Below are positions 43,477 to 53,638 of a stretch of 64,000 nucleotides of DNA, piece after piece. The DNA comes from Mortierella alpina (lineage: Eukaryota; Mortierellomycota; Mortierellomycetes; Mortierellales; Mortierellaceae): the NCBI GenBank assembly GCA_029449245.1, contig JANATF010000011.1:744001-808000 (forward strand), written 5' to 3'. The position numbers and the translations under genes were made by a program. The number at the start of each line of letters is the position of its first letter. Position 1 is the first letter of the stretch. The notes under the pieces are model-generated. The model did no database searches and was not told the DNA's origin. It saw only the letters and a program-made list of their open reading frames with translations.

Positions 43477-43851
43477 ACGGACTCTTTTCAGTTGGGTATC
43501 CCTGCATCGATGCGCGCCTGTCTTGCAAACCTCGACATGCGTGGTTTCGCGTAAAAAGTAGAGCCGTAGAAGAAAACAAAAAAAAACAAAAAAAAACGAC
43601 CATTGCGGTCACTGTAGACCAGGCATGGAGGAATGAAAGTTGGGGATCCTAATGAGAAGCATGAGGCCGTGAGGGAATACATGCAGCTTTCCGGCAGAAT
43701 AGTGCTCTCATGAGTGTTACGGGAAAAGGATAAATTGTTCGTGGTGGACGGTACTATATATTACCTGGTAATCGCTCCTTCCTTCTTTCCTTCCCCTTTC
43801 CTTCTCCTTTCTCGCCCCCCGCCACCCCACTGCAACTTCCCCACCAGTCAG
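43477..43851. other. Intergenic, promoter of F-box 5
   Basis: Contains A-rich runs near 43577 and TATATA near 43756, about 95 bases before the ATG at 43852. A C/T-rich leader follows. Nothing else seen. Confidence 0.4.
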
Positions 43852-46038
43852 ATGTCTGCCACCGTTGTCGTCACAGCGGTGTCTGCTGCGTTTACCGATC
43901 CCAAGATCATCCTCCAGGTCTTTTCCTTGCTGCAGCGGAACGATCTCCGGCTGGGCGCCAGCTCAGTGTGCAGGGAGTGGTACATTCTGGCTCGCCCTCT
44001 CCTCTACCCCATAGGGATCCATTGGCTCGGCAAGGTCCCCCTCACTCGGCAGTATATCCTCGAGGACCTACATGGGATCCAGGCCCTTCCAGTCATAACT
44101 TCGACCTCAGCGCATTACTATATACGGCCGACTCCTTCTAATGACACAGCTGATGTCTGCGCAGGTGACTGGAGCAAGCTTCGGACGCAAATACAAGGAC
44201 TGATAGTCAAGGATCCGGAGAGCCAATTTCAGGAACTCGTAGTCTCTGGAAACTTGGATCTCAACGTGGAGACGTTAGAGCCGCTGCGCTTATTCTCTAC
44301 ATCGCTTACCAGTGTTCGCGTAGAAAACACCTGGATGGAGACAATCGCAGCGGCGGTCATTCTGGAGAGCTGCCCGCACCTGCTGCAGCTGAAGATCGAA
44401 TCGACATTCCGTAGACCAACAGTGCCAGGAGCGTCAGACATCGCACAGCCACTGAGCGCGGATGGGGACAAAGGCATACCTGCAGTGATACTATTGCCAG
44501 ACCGCCAGTTTACAACTGCCCTCACACATCTCAGTCTGAGTGGCATCAGGATCCAGCTCCAGTCCCTCGAGCGGCTGCTTTGCAGCTGCCGCAATCGCCC
44601 AAATCCAAATTCGACTGGTTTGCTCGACCTAACGCTGAGGCAAGTCATGATCCAAGGTCCATCTTCAGCACCAAAGACAGAGTCGGAGGCTTCTTCAGAT
44701 CAGCAGCAAACCCTCCACTCGATTCATAAGTGGTGCCCCTCGCTGCGTTCTCTTCATTTCTCCTTGATGAACACCACGCCAACTCATCTGGACCAGGCTC
44801 AACTTTTCAAACGGTTCGCAGGCGTGCCAAGCTGGGGAATACCACATTCGGATATATTGCCGTCGACATTTCTCTCACTACAGGCCTACGTCAACAACGT
44901 CACGACGCTGAACCTGACATGTTCTTGCGATGGGTTGGCACCATTGGCCCTGCACGAGTATCTCTGCAACTCGCCCCAGCTTCGCAACCTTGCGATCTAC
45001 AAAGTTCAGTACCCTGCAGAGTACATGGACCTGGAGCCTGTGGCTGTGAATAAGGCTGGATATTACTCACCCAGGTATTGCCATGACGAGTCATCGACTC
45101 TCAAAGCCAGTAGCAAGTCCTCAGATCCAAGCTCGTTAACACTGTGGCTCCAGAGACGCGTCTGGGCTTGCCGAGGACTGGAAACCCTCCAAATCAACGT
45201 GGACGGCCTTGTTGGGGACACCCGAGCAGCCAGGAACTCGCGTGTCATGTTTGCTTATTTGGCTCTGGTTTGTCCGCACTTGCGAGAGCTCCGGATCATC
45301 CGAGACAAGATGAACTTGCAGCTGGAAGGAGGATTGTGTTATCTGGGGGTGCTCGAGGATTTGCAAATATTGATTTTGCAGACGAAGCACATTCAAGTCA
45401 AGCATGTGTCTGATATTGCCTGGATCCGTCAGACCTCGGCCTCTGCAAGTGCTGCAGCAGTGGGAGCCCGGGCAAGAAAGACGATGGGCTCAATCACGGG
45501 AAGCAATCGCATCTCACGTCTGGACACTGGCATAAGCAAGGCCACCACCCGAAGCACGCTAGCTTCGCGGCGCAGCCTTCCATTTCAGAAGAGCAAGACG
45601 TGGATGTCGGGGAACGAGGCCTCAAAAGGTCTGTGGAGCAAGGTCGTTGGGCGGATATTTGAAGGTGGTGCGCCAGGACTTTTCCGGTTGAATGCGGGCA
45701 TGGCGAGGACGAAAACAGTGAGTAACCAGGAAAGTGACCTTGCACGAGAAGGGGGGCGCGCTAGAGCTGGCGACGAAAAGAAGATTCTGCAACGATTGAC
45801 TGCCATGTACAAGCCGGAGGGTATCAGCACGGCCGTTGAAAAGATGGAAAGAAGAAAGGTTCGAGCCGAAGGGAGAAAGGGACGTGAGGACGACGAGGTG
45901 GGATATTGCTGGCCCGACATGGAGCTGCTCGTGTTGGATGCGGCCAAATACTCGGGTATATCTAGCGAGGCCTTGATGTCGACGGTGGGTGAGTTCCGGA
46001 CAGACATCTCCTTCCAGGCGCTTTCCTTGATTCAGTGA
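43852..46038 (+). CDS. F-box/LRR-like protein, second subfamily (F-box 5)
   Basis: 728 residues in one exon. ATG 43852 (MSATVVVTAVSAAF) is used because the F-box-like segment KIILQVFSLLQRNDLRLGASSVCREWYILARPL follows at once; upstream sequence is pyrimidine-rich leader. It shares with F-box 4 the EYMDLEP, GYYSPR, WACRGLETLQIN and VCPHLRELRI-LQLEGGL blocks, in the same order. The last third adds a Lys/Arg-rich insertion before the closing CWPDMELLVLD motif. Predicted SCF substrate adaptor. F-box 4 and 5 are in opposite orientation with the monooxygenase between them, consistent with an inverted duplication around it. Confidence 0.85.
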   Translation: MSATVVVTAVSAAFTDPKIILQVFSLLQRNDLRLGASSVCREWYILARPLLYPIGIHWLGKVPLTRQYILEDLHGIQALPVITSTSAHYYIRPTPSNDTADVCAGDWSKLRTQIQGLIVKDPESQFQELVVSGNLDLNVETLEPLRLFSTSLTSVRVENTWMETIAAAVILESCPHLLQLKIESTFRRPTVPGASDIAQPLSADGDKGIPAVILLPDRQFTTALTHLSLSGIRIQLQSLERLLCSCRNRPNPNSTGLLDLTLRQVMIQGPSSAPKTESEASSDQQQTLHSIHKWCPSLRSLHFSLMNTTPTHLDQAQLFKRFAGVPSWGIPHSDILPSTFLSLQAYVNNVTTLNLTCSCDGLAPLALHEYLCNSPQLRNLAIYKVQYPAEYMDLEPVAVNKAGYYSPRYCHDESSTLKASSKSSDPSSLTLWLQRRVWACRGLETLQINVDGLVGDTRAARNSRVMFAYLALVCPHLRELRIIRDKMNLQLEGGLCYLGVLEDLQILILQTKHIQVKHVSDIAWIRQTSASASAAAVGARARKTMGSITGSNRISRLDTGISKATTRSTLASRRSLPFQKSKTWMSGNEASKGLWSKVVGRIFEGGAPGLFRLNAGMARTKTVSNQESDLAREGGRARAGDEKKILQRLTAMYKPEGISTAVEKMERRKVRAEGRKGREDDEVGYCWPDMELLVLDAAKYSGISSEALMSTVGEFRTDISFQALSLIQ

Positions 46039-46058
46039 CACCATCGCGTGGGTAGTGT

Positions 46059-46064
46059 AATAAA
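46059..46064 (+). terminator. Poly(A) signal of F-box 5
   Basis: AATAAA 20 bases after the stop codon, with no gene overlap before the next ATG at 46159. Confidence 0.45.
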
Positions 46065-46158
46065 AAAGCGACGCGGCGAAGTAGCTGTGACTCGCGGATG
46101 AACCCTCATAAAGCACTCGTGTACAGGTCTCCTTGTCTCCTCCCCATCCATCTAAACC

Positions 46159-47180
46159 ATGTCTTCCGCATCAGCATCACCCCCTTCTTCTTCCTCGGTC
46201 ATTGCGCTCTTCTCATCCTGGCTCGATGCTCTCTCGCTGACCCCAGCCGAATTACGCCCGATTCTCATTGTAAGGACAATCACGCGCCTTCTGTGATTCC
46301 CAAATAACACTTGCGCTCGGGCATATCTCAGCACACTCACTACATCTTTGCTGTGTCCCGCACACTCCCATATCCTCCCTCTGTGCGGTCCGACAGGCCT
46401 GTACGGTGACAGCCGCCAACTGCCCCAAAATTCTAGTTCCTTTGGTGCACCAAACACTAGCCGAGATCGAATCGGGCGCGCTGGCTGTGCCTGGGACGGA
46501 CAGCTCAACAAATACAAATACAAATACAAATACTTCAAGCAGCCGCTCAGCAGAGCAGGTCAGGTTCGTTCGGCGTTTGAGAGAAGGTCTTCTCAAAGCC
46601 TCATCCCTATGCGGAGGACCTTACGGTATTAATGCCTTGGGGGCTGTTAACTTTGCGCTCGAACCGGAGCTCTCGGCTGCTGTGAACGAGTACGGACCGG
46701 TTCGCGGCTCGAACAATGTTTCGACTCCTGAAGAATACCAGCAACGTGGGAGAGAGCTCTTTCAGACTATCTACCAACACCACAGTAAGAGATGCGCGAT
46801 GAAATTATATAGCACGTCCGTTGTGGAAGCAGATCGATATCCTGACCATTTTTTTTTCGCTCTATCGTTTTGTTTGCACCTGTATAGCCGAACCAATTTT
46901 GACAAAGATCGGTAATAGCAGCCCAGATCTCGTGCAGGGTATTCTGAGAGATACGTACGGCAAACTGTTGAGCGACACGTCCCTGATCTCCATTCCTGAA
47001 ACTGAGCTGTGCCTAGTCGCGGCACTGGTACCTCTCAACGTCCCGCCACAGCTCAAGAGCCATGTCTACGGCGCAAGGAACGTGGGCGTTCCAATGGAGC
47101 AGATCCAGCAGCTTGTAGCAGTAGCAGAGTCAATCACCCGATGGGTCCAGAGCCAGGCAAACGATAAGAGCTCTCTCTAG
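46159..47180 (+). CDS. Carboxymuconolactone-decarboxylase/AhpD-like protein
   Basis: Three exons: 46159-46269, 46397-46784 and 46888-47180, coding 263 residues in frame. The Ser-rich start is followed by helices including REGLLKASSLCGGPYGINAL and LVAALVPLNVPPQLKSHVYGARNVGVPMEQI, the pattern of the CMD/AhpD-like fold seen in fungal proteins of this length. The bacterial CxxC redox pair of AhpD is not present, so peroxidase activity is not expected. An (ACAAAT)n microsatellite codes an Asn-Thr repeat near residue 80. Role unknown, possibly mitochondrial or peroxisomal by comparison with fungal relatives. It converges with ATP23, 98 bases between stops. Confidence 0.75.
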
Positions 47181-47278
47181 ATCAAGTGCTTCTTCCTTAA
47201 GCAAATGAATTCTATGCCATGGTGGGTGTATTATAAAAGCAAAGTGCTGCAGATTTAACAGGGCGGCTTGGGGACTCT

Positions 47279-48235
47279 CTAATAAAACTCGTCGTAGGGA
47301 CGAGTATCACTATAGCATGACTCAAAGACTGCATTGACAGCCTTCTCGGCTGCAGCACGGGACGGGCACTTGGGATTGGCTTGGACAGAGATGGTTGCGC
47401 GTCGCTTGACACACTCCTGATGTTGTTTTGTGAAGGTGTAAAATCCACGGCGAACTTCTCTTGTCCAATTGCAGTCGCCACTTAATGCTGCCGCGCGGAC
47501 CTAATAAAAACAGACATATAGATTGAGATTACTTTGCGCCTCTTTCACTGGTGGCGAGCTGATGCCTTGAAGACGGCGACTTACCTCACTGCATGCGTGG
47601 TGCCGCAGATTGTCCCAATCAACGTTGAATACGCAGTGGTCGTACATGTGGATCATCTCATGGATCATGGTGTGTTCCTGGTGCTTCTTGCTAAAAAATC
47701 CGTTCTGACAGAGTAAAATGCCATGATCCTTAGAAAAGCCTCCAGACTTGGTAGAGTCGCAAGGTCCACACTCGAGCATGTTCTTTGTCAAGGGACATCC
47801 AGACTTCTTCAGGTTGTTCATCATGAATCGAACACCGGGACCTGTTCAAGAAGGCAAAGAGACAACGCGCCGATCCGCATAATCAGCCTCTCGAGCGTCT
47901 CCAACAGCTGTGAAGGGAGGTCCCCCTTAGATGGCATGCAAATTCAGGCACTTACTCGACTTGACCAGTTGCTCTTTGTATAGCTCGCACTGCTTTTTGT
48001 CTGCCTTATCGATCTCTGCCTGAAACGCCTCGGGTGAGAGGCCGATACCCGTGATCAGCGAGAGGGTATGGCGCCAGCGGTCAAAAGCCTTCTTCTCCTT
48101 GTTCTCTTTCTCTGAGGATGCCGGTCCATTAGTTGTGTCTTGTGCTGGCTGTGATACAGGTGATGCGGCTACCGGTGGTGCCAGCGAGGACTGTGGTGTT
48201 CCTTGTGTTGATGAGGGGGTCTGTAGGTGTGCCAT
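47279..48235 (-). CDS. ATP23: Mitochondrial inner-membrane metalloprotease ATP23
   Basis: Three exons: 48235-47956, 47841-47585 and 47500-47279, coding 252 residues, close to yeast and human homologues. After a Ser/Pro/Gln-rich start come the family blocks VRFMMNNLKKSGC and CGPCDSTKSGGF, the zinc motif HEMIHMYDHC (H154, E155, H158), NLRHHACSE, VRAAALSGDCNW and the Cys-rich tail with CVKRRA. ATP23 matures mitochondrially coded Atp6 and helps assemble the F1Fo ATP synthase; it faces the intermembrane space and is rich in Cys from Mia40-type import. All active-site residues are present. It is transcribed away from the PPR gene across a shared 585-base region. Confidence 0.95.
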
Positions 48236-48820
48236 GGCGTGAAACGGTGCAGAGGTACCGGGTGTGCTTTGTATGGTATATGAGTTCTTGCCGAGTCTCT
48301 GCTGTTTCCTTGGTGTGTCCTTCGTCTGTGTCTTTGTCGTGTCCTTGCTTTGTCCTTGCTTTGTCCTTGCTGTCTCGTTGCTGTGTTGCCGTGTTGCTGT
48401 GGAATGTGCTGTGCTTCAGAGTGTGCGCTGATGTTCGCGGAACGGGCTTTGGCCCTTGGGTGTCGCAGGTGGCTTTGCTTGTTTATGGGACAGCGCTCTG
48501 TTGCGGTGTGCGAGCACAATATTCGCCTTTTCGAGAAGCGAGAGATCTCCGAAGTCCTTTGCATCCTCGTCTCCGACAACCTCGTCCTCGTCCTCGTCCT
48601 CGTCCTCATCCTCATCCTCATTCTTCCTTCCCATCCACCGGCCACTTGAACTCATAGCTGATCCGTATTCCTAGCGTATTAAATAAGACGCAGCGACACA
48701 GGTACGTTTCACGGGATTCCTGACACTTGTGGGCCAAGACACCAAACTCGCAAACTGATCGCGTTATGGATTCTGCTCGCGGACTAGAAGGCCCAAGACG
48801 GTAGAGCAACCAGATGCAGC
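48236..48820. promoter_or_regulatory. Bidirectional promoter between ATP23 and the PPR gene
   Basis: 585 bases between divergent ATGs of two genes with expected mitochondrial products. It contains TTGCTGTG/TGTCCTTGCT repeats near 48340-48380 and a (CTCGTC/CTCATC)n tract at about 48583-48630. The tract keeps a reading frame open by chance (Asp-Glu repeats on the minus strand). Confidence 0.5.
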
Positions 48821-51800
48821 ATGTCTAAAACCAAGGCCGTCCACTGGCCAGTTCTTGCTGCGCATTCCTTGGCCGCGCCAAGGACCCCCTGTCCATTGTT
48901 CGCGCAAAGAGCAGCGTTTGGCAGCAGCCCGCACCAAGGCAGCAATACCGGCACGATCGGTGCACCCAGGAGAAAGATATGCGCCAAAACCCATCTACAT
49001 GGAAGCAGGCAGCCCATGCAACACGCATCATCCTGGACAGCGGAGTGCTCATCGATACGATCTTCACGGCCAGCGCCGCCCATACAGGCTTCTGCTCACC
49101 ACTCTAGGATCAACATGAAAAGCCTTGCCTCCTCAGTGTGCTCCTGTGGCTACTATTCGCCACTACTGCCAACCATGACCCCGCCGCGCATGATATCCTC
49201 CCGTCCAGGGCGATCAATGGCACGACAGACACGCCAATCGCACTCTCATAGCACAGTCAATGCACTGCCGGTAGAGGAAAGCTCCGCTCTTCGGTCTCCA
49301 TCACAACGTGTTCGCAAACCACGCCTGCTACCATCCAAAAGGTCTCTGCCTACCTTCACGGAATCACCGGATCAGCTTGCTCCTGTTCAGGATGCGTCGA
49401 CTACCGAGAAGAAGTCTTCCAGGAGACGGAAACAGCAGTCGTGGACTCATGATCCATCGACACACGCGACGGCAACATGTCCTCTAGCGAAGACGGATCG
49501 TGACAGAGAGGCGACTCTTCTTTCAAACTTTCGACTTCTAGTCCACGCCGACTGTCGCTCTGCTCGCCATCTTCAAACGGAATCATCATCATTTCACACG
49601 CAGCTGTTCGCAGAACATCGTATACCATCTTCAATCATCCCACCTTTATCTGCACTTCAACATCTCTTTTTGCTTATGGACTCTTCGAAGCTTCTCGGTC
49701 AGCTATCGGCAGCCGACTGGAATGCCTATATTTCTTGGCTTTCTCATCATAAGGATTATCCATCCATGGTCCGACTTCATCGCATTATTACCAGCGAACG
49801 TGGCCTCGGGGAAAGGTGCAGTCCGTCATCCTATTCCGTTTTAACAGAGGCCCGGCTCCGGGAAATGCGTAACGAACACCTACCAAGGACGATACCAGAC
49901 AAATCCGAACCATGGCCCGCTCCGTCGATATCGAGTGTTATTCAGAAGACGGTCGACTGGATGGAGGATATTGGCGTCACCCCTAATCAAGAGATGTATG
50001 GTTTGTGGCTCAGGAGCGCTGTTGAAGAAAGGAACTGGGATACTGGGATCGCCGTCTGGAAGAGAATGAAGGCACGGAAGCGGATGGAGCCTTCGATAAC
50101 AATAGCCGTACGCACTATTCAGTGCTATCTGAACACGAATCAAGTCAGCGATGCCTCCAAGCTCTTTGAGGCAGTCCTGGAATGGTCTGCAGCAGAGCAA
50201 CAGCGGGGCAGCTACGAGATGCTGGTGGATGGAGGTTTGTTCGCAGGGATCAATAGCGGACGGGAGGAAAGCGAACAGGAAGCAAGGATATCGGACGCCC
50301 GTATTGAACACAAGAGGCGACAAAAGCAGGCCTTGAAGGCTCTTGCCTCACTGCAGCAAACACAATCCACCTCTGGTGCATTACCAGGTTCACCCAACTC
50401 CCAGCACGTTAGAAGCTGGAAGACAGTCGCATATCCAGCGCTAATCGAGGCCATATGTCTGAGCACCAGGGACAAGGACGGGGCAATTCTTTCATCAGAG
50501 CTTGCTGTAGAGCTCTACGGCTATGGAAAATCTCTGGACGCAACACAGTTTCGCTTTCTTATTCGACACATGGGTGCAAGCAGCTCGTCGGAAATGGCCG
50601 AGGGTTTTGTGAAGCGCTGGATCGGATTATCAAACGTCAGGCCATCTAGAGCGGAGGCTGCCTCGATGACTGAGAAGGATGGACATACAGGGCTCATTGT
50701 GCCAGCAAGCCCTCCCAAGGATACTCGTAAATCATCTCGAGCCGCTATGGAGTCAGCAAGGGGTCTTATAGATGTTGGACTTTTAGAGGTTATGAAGCAG
50801 GCAATCGAGGAGCAGAATTTTGATCGTGCCTGCAGGATTTTCCAGGGGCTTTATATTCAAGGAACGCCTGTCGACTCGGGGACGGTCGAACAGCTGATTG
50901 TGGGCTTGACAAGGAGCCAGGACTTTTCAACCGCGACAGCAGTTATGGAAAGGTCACTGCAGGATAACCAAGTACCGTCCATCGAAACTGCCGACGCTTT
51001 GCTACGTGGCCTGGTCAAGGCAGACAGACTGGACGAGTCGGTGGCAATGTTCCGAGACCTAACTGAGAACCATGGGCTAAAGCCGAGTGCACAGATGTAT
51101 CGCAGTCTGATGAGGCTCACTTCCTCCTACGGACAATTGGCCATGACCCAGCGGATCCTTTCGATGCTCAAGGGCTTGGGAGTCAAGCAGGATTGGGAAC
51201 TGTATCGTGATCTGATGCTGTGTTACGTCCGCTCCGAGAATCTGCAGGGTGCGATCAAGGTCTTTGAGAACATGGACGGCGCCGGAATCAAGAATCGGAT
51301 TGATCATATCAACGTTTTGCTCGAAGGAGCTGTCCGTCAGTCCTTCCCGCCCACAGTGGTTGGCATCCTCGAGATCATGTCTTCCCAAGAGATCACCCCA
51401 AACGCGGAGACGTGGAACATTCTGCTACATGGCGCCTTTCAGACCAAGGACCGTGTGCTGGCGCAGGAGATGTTCAAGGAGCTCGCCGACACTGTCTTGC
51501 CGGGCGCTTCCGTCCGGGTGGATGGAACGCTGCGCGCTTCGCGTCATCCCATTGCCTTCCAGCTACTGATGATTGAGTTTGCAGAGCGACATGGCGTCGA
51601 GGCAGCATTGTCATTGCTTAAAGGCTCGCTGGATGCTGGATACCCGGATCATATCGCGCCCAGCCTGTACTACGAGTTGATCAGCATGAGTTGTAGGGAG
51701 CAAAAGGGCGTCGCGGGATATGCCTATTATCAGCTCCTTAGACGATCGGAACGTGCACAAGGCCGCCACAGCAGGATCGTGTCGTCTGCGCTGAAAGGAA

Positions 51801-52333
51801 AATCAGCGCAGCAGAGTATGACCACGTCGTCATCATCCTTGTCAGTTTCTTCTTCACCCTTGGCAACATCCCCTCCCCCTCCCACTCTATCCTCCTTGCC
51901 TTCTGTCACTCCGATATCTCGATCTGTACAACCTACATCTCCAGCAGCAATCTACCGACAGTTGATGTCCCAGCTGGAGGAGGAGTGCGAGTATACAGTT
52001 GGCAAAGACATGGCAACCGATTTAATCATCTCAGGAAACGAACTGAATCAGGAGATGGTTAGGCATGCAATTCGCTTCTACACCAAATCTGGAGAGCTGG
52101 CCACGGCTTTTGGATTGTTCACCAAGATGGGGCGGGCGTACGGAGTGGAGCCTACGAGGGAGATGGTCATGGACTTGGTCGAAGCCTTTCGCTCACACGG
52201 ACTTGAGACGACTATAGAGCCTTCGATACAAAGCTCCAGAGGTTCAGTGTTAGACGGGAGCGAGGCTCAGCAGTGGATGAGGATCTTGAAAGGGGCTATG
52301 GCCCGGTTTGGGGTGGATGAATTAACCCTGTAG
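48821..52333 (+). CDS. Large pentatricopeptide-repeat (PPR) protein
   Basis: One frame of 1170 residues. The Arg/Ser-rich, acid-poor start fits a mitochondrial targeting signal; the second Met region (MKSLASSV at about 49118) is an equally possible start. PPR-type helix pairs are visible through the chain: TPNQEMYGLWLRSAVEERNWDTGIA, SIETADALLRGLVKADRLDESVAMF, KPSAQMYRSLMRLTSSYG, TPNAETWNILLHGAFQTKDRVLA and a last pair near residue 1100 (LNQEMVRHAIRFY). PPR proteins bind organelle RNA in a base-specific way and act in processing, stability or translation. Its target transcript cannot be read from sequence. The divergent partner is ATP23, which matures a mitochondrially coded subunit. Confidence 0.85.
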   Translation: MSKTKAVHWPVLAAHSLAAPRTPCPLFAQRAAFGSSPHQGSNTGTIGAPRRKICAKTHLHGSRQPMQHASSWTAECSSIRSSRPAPPIQASAHHSRINMKSLASSVCSCGYYSPLLPTMTPPRMISSRPGRSMARQTRQSHSHSTVNALPVEESSALRSPSQRVRKPRLLPSKRSLPTFTESPDQLAPVQDASTTEKKSSRRRKQQSWTHDPSTHATATCPLAKTDRDREATLLSNFRLLVHADCRSARHLQTESSSFHTQLFAEHRIPSSIIPPLSALQHLFLLMDSSKLLGQLSAADWNAYISWLSHHKDYPSMVRLHRIITSERGLGERCSPSSYSVLTEARLREMRNEHLPRTIPDKSEPWPAPSISSVIQKTVDWMEDIGVTPNQEMYGLWLRSAVEERNWDTGIAVWKRMKARKRMEPSITIAVRTIQCYLNTNQVSDASKLFEAVLEWSAAEQQRGSYEMLVDGGLFAGINSGREESEQEARISDARIEHKRRQKQALKALASLQQTQSTSGALPGSPNSQHVRSWKTVAYPALIEAICLSTRDKDGAILSSELAVELYGYGKSLDATQFRFLIRHMGASSSSEMAEGFVKRWIGLSNVRPSRAEAASMTEKDGHTGLIVPASPPKDTRKSSRAAMESARGLIDVGLLEVMKQAIEEQNFDRACRIFQGLYIQGTPVDSGTVEQLIVGLTRSQDFSTATAVMERSLQDNQVPSIETADALLRGLVKADRLDESVAMFRDLTENHGLKPSAQMYRSLMRLTSSYGQLAMTQRILSMLKGLGVKQDWELYRDLMLCYVRSENLQGAIKVFENMDGAGIKNRIDHINVLLEGAVRQSFPPTVVGILEIMSSQEITPNAETWNILLHGAFQTKDRVLAQEMFKELADTVLPGASVRVDGTLRASRHPIAFQLLMIEFAERHGVEAALSLLKGSLDAGYPDHIAPSLYYELISMSCREQKGVAGYAYYQLLRRSERAQGRHSRIVSSALKGKSAQQSMTTSSSSLSVSSSPLATSPPPPTLSSLPSVTPISRSVQPTSPAAIYRQLMSQLEEECEYTVGKDMATDLIISGNELNQEMVRHAIRFYTKSGELATAFGLFTKMGRAYGVEPTREMVMDLVEAFRSHGLETTIEPSIQSSRGSVLDGSEAQQWMRILKGAMARFGVDELTL

Positions 52334-52768
52334 AGGCATCAAACAGCCATGTATTTGTAGAATAAAATATGCATCGCAGCTGCATAGAGTGCCATACTCG
52401 TGCATGGACTTGTGCTCTGACTACATGTACTCATCTCCCGGTCGAGGACGAAACAAACGCGAAATCCTCAGATTTCCGACGCCTTTAGTTGCTCAAGTGC
52501 GCACTTTTCTCGAGAGATGACATGGGAGCTTACCATCGTCGTCGTTTTATAAGCCTTCTTGAAGGGAAGTGGAAGACGATCAGGTGTTGTGCGCCGTAAA
52601 CGACACCGGGTGAGTGAGTTCGTCATTGCCATAAAACAGCCTGCAGCGCAAAAATTGGTTCAAAGAATAAAATTGTGTACAATATATTGCTATAAGGATT
52701 CTCAGAATCTAAACTGCTGGAAACTTTACAAACACTCAACCACTACCGCCATCAGCTGCGTAGGACCT
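52334..52768. other. Intergenic between convergent genes
   Basis: 435 bases with the 3' regions of the PPR and ferritin-like genes. AT-rich at its right side. No gene seen. Confidence 0.4.
52361..52366 (+). terminator. Poly(A) signal of the PPR gene
   Basis: AATAAA 28 bases after the stop codon. Confidence 0.5.
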
Positions 52769-53638
52769 CTAATGGTCGCCTTTGAAGAGCAACACGGGGC
52801 CGGCCACGATGCGAGAGTCGTCCTTGAGAGTGATTGGCGTAGCCGTGTCCGTAATCACAATGTAGACGTATCCAGTGACGCCGGGGGGCAGCACGCACTC
52901 CTCGCGCTTTGACACTCTGATCTTGTCGTTGTATAGGAGCTGGCACCATGTCTGTCTAGGGTCGTCCGATCCTTCGAACCATGTCTCGACCTTCGTGGCA
53001 CCCTCGGCGGGGAGCTTGGCCTTCAGTTGCGTAAAGGCCGTGAGACCAATGTCATTTGGGCAGGACTCGATAAAGTTGGAGGCGATGGTAAAGACCTCCT
53101 TGGCCGACAACGGAGTGTCAAATGCATAGGGCGCTCCCGATCGCCCGAGAATCTCGTTCAGAAACGATGAGTGGCGTGCCTCAACGGTGGTGATGGATGC
53201 AGCTGCTGTCAAGAGATCGCCATCGAGACCAGAGGCTGCCCCGAGGTAAGCCGAGACACCAGTGTTCTCAAGAGCGCGCGCCACTGCAATGAAGGTCTCG
53301 ACATCATCTAGAGGGAACTTGTACTTGCAGGGAGCCACGGGAGTGCCGCCGAGCTGGGTGATGGCAGTGGAAAGCGTGGTAACGTGGGTCGACTCGTGCT
53401 TGTCAATTTCGACGAACCGGTCGCGAATCTTACCACCAAATCCGGCAGTCGCGAAGGCATGGCTGTTAAACTTGGCAAGACCCTGGTTGTAAAACTCGGC
53501 TTCGAGGTGCTCCAGAGTCAAGGCAAAGTTGAAGATATTGGCATCAGAGGTGGCATCGCGCTTCGAGAACCGTGTAGGTGCGGCCAAGACAGCGGTGGCT
53601 GCGATTGCAGATGCAACGGCGAGGATGGAGAAGCGCAT
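52769..53638 (-). CDS. Secreted ferritin-like protein (Rds1/stress-response type)
   Basis: 289 residues in one exon with a signal peptide (about 1-19, ending VLAAP) and a possible KR processing site at residues 26-27. The four-helix ferritin-like fold is seen in FALTLEHLEAEFY, DKHESTHVTTL (ExxH), AYLGAASGL and TVEARHSSFLNEIL (ExxH), which would hold a di-iron site. This is the pattern of fungal Rds1-like proteins induced by stress or nutrient change. The C-terminal third lacks clear motifs (Cys in CQLLY and REECVLPPG). Likely extracellular or wall-bound; the enzyme activity of this family is not established. A TATA box lies upstream. Confidence 0.88.
   Translation of the reverse strand: MRFSILAVASAIAATAVLAAPTRFSKRDATSDANIFNFALTLEHLEAEFYNQGLAKFNSHAFATAGFGGKIRDRFVEIDKHESTHVTTLSTAITQLGGTPVAPCKYKFPLDDVETFIAVARALENTGVSAYLGAASGLDGDLLTAAASITTVEARHSSFLNEILGRSGAPYAFDTPLSAKEVFTIASNFIESCPNDIGLTAFTQLKAKLPAEGATKVETWFEGSDDPRQTWCQLLYNDKIRVSKREECVLPPGVTGYVYIVITDTATPITLKDDSRIVAGPVLLFKGDH

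Noticed and set aside
48416-48655. Acidic Asp-Glu repeat protein on the minus strand
   Set aside because: It is the (CTCGTC/CTCATC)n microsatellite read as codons, lying in the promoter between ATP23 and the PPR gene.
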